6,554 nucleotides of DNA, taken from contig DYLI01000052.1 in NCBI GenBank assembly GCA_020722165.1, forward strand, positions 1-6,554, read 5' to 3'. Positions 1 to 4,479 of this stretch are shown here, piece by piece (the stretch's first letter is position 1; each line of letters opens with the position of its first letter). The stretch is from Halothiobacillus neapolitanus (GTDB lineage Bacteria > Pseudomonadota > Gammaproteobacteria > Halothiobacillales > Halothiobacillaceae). A program made the position numbers and the translations under genes. The notes below the pieces were generated by a model. The model was not told the origin of the DNA, did no database searches, and saw only the letters and a program-made list of their open reading frames with translations.

Positions 1-269
1 GCGTAATCCTGAAACACCATGCCGATCTGGCGCTTTTCGGGCGGGACGACGGCATTGACCTGACTCATGAGCTGATCGTTGATACGAATGGTGCCCTTGG
101 ATGGGGTTTCAAAACCGGCAATCAGACGCAGCGCCGTGGTTTTTCCGCAGCCGGACGGCCCGAGCAGGCAGGCAATGGCACCTTGCTGGAGGCTGAAGGA
201 TATCTGCTCCAGCACATACTCGTCGGTGTAACGGCAGGCAAGTTGTTCAATGTGAAGGACGGGCGGCAT
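1..269 (-). CDS. fbpC: Fe(III) ABC transporter ATP-binding protein, N-terminal part (cut by window edge)
   Basis: This is the nucleotide-binding subunit of an ABC importer, expected on the cytoplasmic face of the inner membrane, where ATP hydrolysis drives substrate uptake. Only the first 89 codons are in the window; the gene continues past the left edge. The translation starts MPPVLHIEQLACRYTD and contains a perfect Walker A motif, GPSGCGKTT, at residues 37-45 (Lys43 binds phosphate), followed by LRLIAGFETPSKG and the Q-loop region IGMVFQDY with Gln87. The signature motif, Walker B and any C-terminal regulatory domain lie outside. The start at 269 has no clear Shine-Dalgarno sequence. An in-frame ATG at 329 would add 20 residues, but that ATG lies inside the Fur-like operator, and the extension does not look like part of an ABC domain. 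The ferric-iron assignment rests mainly on the adjacent fbpB- and fbpA-like genes, because the ATPase N-terminus alone cannot separate iron from sulfate, spermidine or other MalK-like importers. Confidence 0.88.
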   Translation of the reverse strand, partial: MPPVLHIEQLACRYTDEYVLEQISFSLQQGAIACLLGPSGCGKTTALRLIAGFETPSKGTIRINDQLMSQVNAVVPPEKRQIGMVFQDY

Positions 270-371
270 ACGGGGTACAGGCTGGCTTGAGTTCAGAATC
301 AGAGGTGGGAATGATAATCTGAGAATCATTTTCATTCATCTTTACTTATTAACCTTGAGCCGCTGCTTCCA
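270..371. promoter_or_regulatory. Divergent fbpC/fbpB control region
   Basis: This 102-bp gap lies between the divergent starts of the ATPase gene (minus strand) and the permease gene (plus strand), so it must hold the promoters for both unless they are read from further away. It is much more AT-rich than its flanks between about 309 and 356. The clearest element is the Fur-like operator at 312-334. A GATAAT hexamer at 313-318 matches a sigma-70 -10 box at five of six positions for the plus strand, but no good -35 sits at the right distance. On the minus strand GATTAT (319-314) is a weaker candidate. The promoter positions are guesses. The regulatory role follows from the gene layout and the operator. 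Confidence 0.6.
312..334. promoter_or_regulatory. Fur-box-like operator between fbpC and fbpB
   Basis: TGAGAATCATTTTCA at 320-334 matches the 7-1-7 Fur consensus TGATAATNATTATCA at 12 of 14 informative positions. It is preceded directly by TGATAAT at 312-318, a perfect left half-site, giving the overlapping hexamer look typical of Fur operators that bind two dimers. In the family, Fe2+-loaded Fur blocks promoters of iron-uptake genes when iron is plentiful. Placed between divergent transporter genes, this site could repress both at once. Binding is inferred from sequence match and gene context only. Confidence 0.8.
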
Positions 372-1994
372 ATGCCCCGTATTTCATTTTTATCTGTGTT
401 GATGCTGTGTATTGCGCTGGCGGTGGCTTTGCCTTTGGGTGGGCTGTTGCTGCAAGCGCTGGAATCGGGTTCGAGCGAAATTTGGCAGCATCTGGCGGCG
501 ACGGTGTTGTCGGAGTATGCGCTCAATAGTCTGCTGTTGGCTTTGGGCGTGGGGCTGGGTACGGCCTTTTTGGGCACGCTGACCGCGTGGCTGGTGTCGC
601 GCTACCGCTTTCCCGGTCAGCGTATGCTGGAATGGGCTTTACTTCTGCCGCTGGCCATGCCGACCTATGTGATTGCGTATGTTTATACCGATGCGTTGCA
701 ATTTTCCGGCCCTATTCAGAGCAGTCTGCGTGCCTTGTTTGACTGGCAGCGCGGTGATTATGGCTTTTTTGAGATTCGCTCGCTGGGTGGTCTGATTGTG
801 GTGTTCAGCCTGGTTTTTTACCCGTATGTGTATGTGCTGGCGCGGGAGGCGTTTCATGATCGTCCGGCAAGTCTAGAGGAGGTGGCGCGCAGCTTGGGTT
901 TGAGCCGGGTGGCGGCACTGTGGCGCGTGGTATTGCCGATGGCGCGTCCGGCGATTGTGGCCGGTGTGGCGCTGGTGATGATGGAGAGTCTGGCCGAATT
1001 TGGCGCGGTGTCGTATTTCGGTATCAATACGCTGACCACGGGGATTTACAAAGCGTGGTATTCCTTTGGCGACAAGGCCACGGCGGCGCAAATGGCTTTG
1101 GGGCTGGTTGGCATGGTGATGTTGGCCTTGGTGTTGGAAAAACGCAGTCAGGGGAAGGCGCGTTTTCATAATGCCTCCGGGCGCAAACCTTCGCCGCAGC
1201 CGCTGTATGGCCTGCGCGCTTGGCTGGCGTTGGGTGTGTGCGCGTTGCCCTTGCTGGGTGGCTTTGTTCTGCCTGCCGTGTGGCTGGTGTATTTGGTCAT
1301 GCAGGAAAGCGGCTTGCTGCTTGATGTGCGCTACTTAGGTTTCGCATGGAATAGCGTCATGCTCTCTGCTTTGGCCAGTGGGCTGGCTTTGGGCGTGGCT
1401 TTGTTGTTGGGCTATGCTGCGCGCCAATCGTCCAGCCCTTGGCTGCATGGCATGAAACGTTTTGCCAGCATGGGCTACGCCGTACCCGGAACGGTGCTGG
1501 CCGTGGGGGTGTTGATTCCGCTGACGGCATTCGATCATGCGCTGATTGCTTGGGCGCAAAACCTGTTTGGCGTAACGCCGGGGCTGGTGTTGACCGGAGG
1601 CATGTTCGCGCTGCTTTTTGCCTATCTGGTGCGCTTTTTGGCGGTGGCGGTGCATACGGTCGATAGCAGCTTGCAACGCATACGCCCCAGTCTGGACGAT
1701 GCGGCGCAAGGCATGGGTTTGTCGCGCTGGCAGATGTTGCGCCGGGTGCATTTGCCTCTGCTGCGCGGCGGCATGTTGAGCGCGGCGCTGCTGGTGTTTG
1801 TGGAAGTGATGAAGGAACTGCCCGCAACCATTGTGTTGCGGCCTTTTAACTTGGATACGCTGGCAACGCAGGTGTTTTTGCTGACGGCAGACGAGCGTCT
1901 GGCCGAAGCAGCGGTGCCGTCGCTGATGATTGTGGTCGTGGGATTGGTTCCGGTGGTTATTCTGACGCGGATTATGCGGCGGGGGCGGTTGTAA
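372..1994 (+). CDS. fbpB: Fe(III) ABC transporter permease, fused two-domain type
   Basis: This is the inner-membrane permease of a ferric-iron importer, 540 residues, the usual size of the FbpB/SfuB/FutB group in which two permease domains are fused. The protein is highly hydrophobic, with about a dozen candidate membrane segments. It shows two copies of the cytoplasmic EAA loop that contacts the ATPase: residues 169-189 (EEVARSLGLSR...LP, Gly176) and 442-462 (DDAAQGMGLSR...LP, Gly449), spaced 273 residues apart. The N-terminal transmembrane segments also correspond (NSLLLALGVGLG from 52, NSVMLSALASGLALG from 327). A polar linker at about 256-278 separates the halves. The ATG at 372 is the only good start after an in-frame stop at 315-317. 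Its ribosome-binding site is weak. The gene diverges from the ATPase gene, with a Fur-like site between them, and converges on the binding-protein gene. Thiamine or other metal import is a less likely alternative, given the FutA-like partner. Confidence 0.93.
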   Translation: MPRISFLSVLMLCIALAVALPLGGLLLQALESGSSEIWQHLAATVLSEYALNSLLLALGVGLGTAFLGTLTAWLVSRYRFPGQRMLEWALLLPLAMPTYVIAYVYTDALQFSGPIQSSLRALFDWQRGDYGFFEIRSLGGLIVVFSLVFYPYVYVLAREAFHDRPASLEEVARSLGLSRVAALWRVVLPMARPAIVAGVALVMMESLAEFGAVSYFGINTLTTGIYKAWYSFGDKATAAQMALGLVGMVMLALVLEKRSQGKARFHNASGRKPSPQPLYGLRAWLALGVCALPLLGGFVLPAVWLVYLVMQESGLLLDVRYLGFAWNSVMLSALASGLALGVALLLGYAARQSSSPWLHGMKRFASMGYAVPGTVLAVGVLIPLTAFDHALIAWAQNLFGVTPGLVLTGGMFALLFAYLVRFLAVAVHTVDSSLQRIRPSLDDAAQGMGLSRWQMLRRVHLPLLRGGMLSAALLVFVEVMKELPATIVLRPFNLDTLATQVFLLTADERLAEAAVPSLMIVVVGLVPVVILTRIMRRGRL

Positions 1995-2044
1995 CGCCTG
2001 CGTGCGAACGTGAATGAAGAGCCGTGTGGGTGTTTGACGCGGAT

Positions 2045-2066
2045 AAAAAACCCCGCTCAAGCGGGG
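2045..2066 (-). terminator. Rho-independent terminator of fbpA
   Basis: A perfect six-base-pair GC stem (CCCCGC at 2051-2056, GCGGGG at 2061-2066) closes a four-base loop. On the minus strand it is followed at once by six T (the A run at 2045-2050). It lies 29 bp past the fbpA stop codon, in the right orientation to end fbpA transcription. On the plus strand the hairpin is not followed by a T run, so it is unlikely to act as an efficient intrinsic terminator for the convergent fbpB. Confidence 0.88.
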
Positions 2067-2094
2067 TGGGTGTGCAGCGAACATCAGGACAACA

Positions 2095-3126
2095 TCATTT
2101 CCAGCCCGCCTTGTCCATCAGGCGTTGTGCGGTGCCGATTTCCTTGGCCAGACTGCTCGCGTTGAGCGGGTCAATCTTGAAACGACCCAAGGCTTCGAGT
2201 TGCGGGTTGTCAACTTTGACGGAGGCGACCACCGGCCATTCGTTATTGCCAGTGGCAAAATAGGCCTGTGCCGCATCGCTGGCCAAGTACTCCATAAATT
2301 TGACGGCAGCCTCTTTATTGGGCGCGTGTTTCAACACGCCGCCACCGGAAATGTTGACATGCGTGCCTTGAGTCGCCTGGTCAGGAAAGGCGATAGCGAC
2401 CTTGCTCACCACGTCTTTGTCTTCGGGTTTTTCTGAGTCGGCAAGGCGTGCGTAGTAATAGTGATTGGTCAGCGCAACTTCGCATTCGCCAGCAGCAATA
2501 GCGCGCATTTGGTCGGTGTCGCCGCCCTTGGGCGCGCGCGCCAGGTTGGCAACAATGCCTTGCGCCCAGGTTTCTGCCTTTGCCGCACCGTGGTGGTTAA
2601 TGATGGAGGCCATGAGCGTGAGGTTGTAGGGGTGGTTGCCGCTGCGTACGCAGACTTTGCCCTTGAATTCAGGCTTGGCGAGATCAAGGTAGCTGGCGAC
2701 CTGTTCGGGTTTGACCTTATCCTTGTCGTAAGCAATCACGCGGGCACGGTAGGAAAAACCAAACCAGGCGTTGTCATTGGCGCGAAATTGGGCGGGAATA
2801 CGCTTTTCAAGCTCGGCGGATTTGACCGGGGCAAACAAGCCTGCTGCGTCGGCGCGTTGCAGGTTGGCCGCATCCACCGTGATAAATACATCCGCCGGGC
2901 TGGCGGCAGCTTCGCGCTTGAGGCGCTCGAACAGCTCGTCTTCCTTGCCTTCGATACGGTTGATTTTGATACCGGTCGTCTCGGTGAAGCCTTTGTAGAG
3001 CGCTTCGTCGGTTTTGTAGTGGCGCGCGGAGTAGAGGTTGAGCTCTTGATCGGCAGCCCAAAGTGGAGTCTGAAGGCTCAAGGCTACAGATACGGCGATG
3101 ATTTTAAAGGCGAAGTTGCGGGACAT
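2095..3126 (-). CDS. fbpA: Periplasmic Fe(III)-binding protein of ABC transporter (FbpA/FutA family)
   Basis: This is the extracytoplasmic solute-binding protein that captures ferric iron and delivers it to the FbpB permease. It has 343 residues, normal for the family. The N-terminus is a Sec signal peptide: charged MSRNFAFK, a hydrophobic core, and a likely cleavage near LWA-AD (after about residue 24). The mature protein begins DQELNLYSARHYKTDEAL, typical of the FutA branch. By comparison with FutA1, the likely iron ligands are His36 and Tyr37 (RHY), Tyr167 (NHPYN) and Tyr223/Tyr224 in NHYYYARL, all present. These assignments come from motif matching, not a structure. The start at 3126 is supported by AAGGAG at 3138-3133, six bases upstream. 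A Fur-like site lies about 50 bp upstream, and a strong terminator follows the stop. The gene stands alone on its strand instead of leading an fbpABC operon. Confidence 0.95.
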   Translation of the reverse strand: MSRNFAFKIIAVSVALSLQTPLWAADQELNLYSARHYKTDEALYKGFTETTGIKINRIEGKEDELFERLKREAAASPADVFITVDAANLQRADAAGLFAPVKSAELEKRIPAQFRANDNAWFGFSYRARVIAYDKDKVKPEQVASYLDLAKPEFKGKVCVRSGNHPYNLTLMASIINHHGAAKAETWAQGIVANLARAPKGGDTDQMRAIAAGECEVALTNHYYYARLADSEKPEDKDVVSKVAIAFPDQATQGTHVNISGGGVLKHAPNKEAAVKFMEYLASDAAQAYFATGNNEWPVVASVKVDNPQLEALGRFKIDPLNASSLAKEIGTAQRLMDKAGWK

Positions 3127-3132
3127 GCGGGG

Positions 3133-3138
3133 CTCCTT
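3133..3138 (-). promoter_or_regulatory. fbpA ribosome-binding site
   Basis: The minus strand reads AAGGAG, a near-perfect Shine-Dalgarno sequence, six bases before the ATG at 3126. It fixes the fbpA start and supports a long enough signal peptide to export the protein. Confidence 0.85.
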
Positions 3139-3175
3139 GGGGTGGATTTAAACTATGGTTAAATTTGGCCATAAA

Positions 3176-3190
3176 TGAGAATTGTTTGCA
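3176..3190. promoter_or_regulatory. Fur-box-like site upstream of fbpA
   Basis: TGAGAATTGTTTGCA matches the 7-1-7 Fur consensus TGATAATNATTATCA at 10 of 14 informative positions. The left half is good (six of seven), the right half weaker. It is 50 bp from the fbpA start, in the expected promoter area, and the companion transporter genes carry a better site at 312-334. This makes iron-dependent repression of fbpA likely. The site also lies about 90 bp upstream of ackA. Confidence 0.55.
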
Positions 3191-3278
3191 ACCGCATTGA
3201 GTTTGAGGGCATATATTTCACGGCTGTGTCACTATCCATGCTTAACCTTCAACGCATTAAATCCCGGATAGATTGCCT

Positions 3279-4469
3279 GTGAATGCTATGGTTCTGGTCA
3301 TTAACTGCGGCAGTTCGTCGCTGAAATTTGCCGTGATGGATATGGCCGCGCAGCGCCCCGTGCTTAGCGGATTGGCGGACCGTTTGGGGCTTGATGAGGC
3401 TGTTATCAGCTTTACGCACAACGGCGAGCGTGTCAGTCATGCTTTGCCGCATCCCGATCATCGTGCCGCCATGCAGGCGTTGATCGACTATCTGCAAGCG
3501 CAGGGTCTCATGGCGCGTATTGCGGCGGTTGGGCATCGCGTGGTGCATGGTGGCGAGGCGTTCAAGGCATCCAGCCTGATTGATGCGAACGTCATGGCTG
3601 AAATCGAAACATGCGTGCGCCTTGCGCCGCTGCACAATCCGGCGCATTTGATCGGTATTCGTCATGCGCTGGAGTTTTTCCCTGATTTACCGCAGGTTGC
3701 GGCCTTCGATACCGCATTTCACCAAACCATGCCGGAACATGCTTATCTCTATGCCGTGCCGATGGAGCTTTATCGGGAGCATGGTGTGCGGCGCTATGGT
3801 TTTCATGGTTCCAGCTACCGTTTTGCCCTGCGCGAGGCGGCACGTATTCTCGCCAAGCCTGCAGCCGAACTTAACCTTGTATGCGCGCATTTGGGCAATG
3901 GTGCCAGCGTGGCCGCGATTCGCGCCGGACAGAGCGTGGATACCAGCATGGGTTTGACCCCGCTGGAAGGCTTGGTCATGGGTACGCGCTCAGGCGATAT
4001 TGATCCGGGGTTGTTCAGTCATCTTGCTGACGATATGGACATGAGCGTGCAGCAAACCACCGCCATGCTCAATCAGCAATCCGGCCTGTTGGGATTGTCG
4101 GAATTATCCAGCGATTGCCGCGAGCTGGAGCAGGCGCAGGCCGAAGGGCACGCGGGCGCACGCCGGGCGCTGGAAAAATTCTGTTACCAGCTCGCCAAAC
4201 ATATTGCCGGGCAGCTTGTTGCCGCAGGAAAAATTGATGCACTGATCTTTACTGGCGGCATTGGCGAGAACTCGGCTTGGGTGCGTCAGCGCAGCATCGA
4301 GTGGCTTGCCCCTCTAGGCTTCGCGCTAGACTTGGCCGCCAATCAGCTTTGTACACGCGGGCAGGGCGGTTTTATTCATGCTGAAGGTCGCGTTCCCGTG
4401 CTGGTCATCCATGCCAATGAAGAATGGATGATTGCGCTGGATACCGCCCAGCTTGCCCATATTTCTTGA
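3279..4469 (+). CDS. ackA: Acetate kinase
   Basis: This cytoplasmic enzyme interconverts acetate + ATP and acetyl phosphate + ADP. With Pta it forms the reversible acetate/acetyl-CoA pathway. Counting from GTG 3279 it has 396 residues, the usual family length of about 400. Both acetate-kinase signatures are present: VINCGSSSLKF at residues 7-17 (Asn9, Ser12, Ser14, Lys16) and GHRVVHGGE at 85-93 (Arg87). Other expected active-site residues are Asp144 (FDTAFHQ), His176 (RYGFHGS), HLGNGAS at 204-210, Arg237 (GTRSGDIDPG), FTGGIGENS at about 325-333, and the C-terminal Glu381/Glu382 (ANEEW). The start is uncertain: TTG 3273, GTG 3279 and ATG 3288 are all in frame. I prefer GTG because GGATAG at 3266-3271 is seven bases before it; the same sequence is too close to TTG. 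ATG 3288 would give MVLVINCG and is also plausible. The stop codon overlaps the pta ribosome-binding site, indicating one operon. Confidence 0.97.
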   Translation: MNAMVLVINCGSSSLKFAVMDMAAQRPVLSGLADRLGLDEAVISFTHNGERVSHALPHPDHRAAMQALIDYLQAQGLMARIAAVGHRVVHGGEAFKASSLIDANVMAEIETCVRLAPLHNPAHLIGIRHALEFFPDLPQVAAFDTAFHQTMPEHAYLYAVPMELYREHGVRRYGFHGSSYRFALREAARILAKPAAELNLVCAHLGNGASVAAIRAGQSVDTSMGLTPLEGLVMGTRSGDIDPGLFSHLADDMDMSVQQTTAMLNQQSGLLGLSELSSDCRELEQAQAEGHAGARRALEKFCYQLAKHIAGQLVAAGKIDALIFTGGIGENSAWVRQRSIEWLAPLGFALDLAANQLCTRGQGGFIHAEGRVPVLVIHANEEWMIALDTAQLAHIS

Positions 4470-4472
4470 GGA
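4468..4472 (+). promoter_or_regulatory. pta ribosome-binding site overlapping the ackA stop
   Basis: GAGGA lies seven bases before the pta ATG at 4480, and its first two bases are the last two of the ackA TGA stop. Ribosomes ending ackA would therefore finish on the pta initiation region, which points to translational coupling of the two genes. Confidence 0.75.
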
Positions 4473-4479
4473 CTTGCCC

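Larger units (their letters stand above)
3127..3278. promoter_or_regulatory. Divergent fbpA/ackA control region
   Basis: This gap of about 150 bp separates the divergent fbpA (minus) and ackA (plus) starts and is AT-rich in its centre (about 3146-3190 and 3209-3220). For fbpA a plausible but imperfect promoter is TTCTCA (3181-3176) and CATAGT (3157-3152) with an 18-bp spacer, which would place the Fur-like site over the -35 box. For ackA, TATATT at 3212-3217 matches a -10 box at five of six positions. Its best -35, TTGCAA at 3186-3191, is 20 bp away, which is long. No RNA structure or riboswitch is evident. Confidence 0.45.

Noticed and set aside
327..329. Upstream in-frame ATG for the fbpC-like gene
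   Set aside because: It would add 20 residues not resembling an ABC ATPase N-terminus and would put the start codon inside the Fur-like operator; the ATG at 269 fits the family start better.
372..1994. Two similar halves of fbpB as a possible recent duplication or gene fusion
   Set aside because: The repeat, with a period of about 273 residues, is the ordinary two-domain design of FbpB/FutB permeases. The halves are well diverged, so it is ancient.
1335..2084. Long minus-strand open frame (249 codons) opposite the 3' half of fbpB
   Set aside because: It is antisense to a clear permease domain. Its product is rich in His, Gln and Arg with no recognisable domain, as expected from the reverse frame of hydrophobic GC-rich codons. 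It also spans the fbpA terminator region.
2461..3162. Plus-strand open frame of 233 codons opposite fbpA
   Set aside because: fbpA has a signal peptide, iron-ligand motifs, ribosome-binding site and terminator. The opposite frame has none of these and runs across the fbpA promoter.
3127..3278. Riboswitch or small RNA in the fbpA/ackA gap
   Set aside because: No stable hairpin series, terminator-like T run or recognisable aptamer was seen; the gap is explained by divergent promoters and a Fur-like site.
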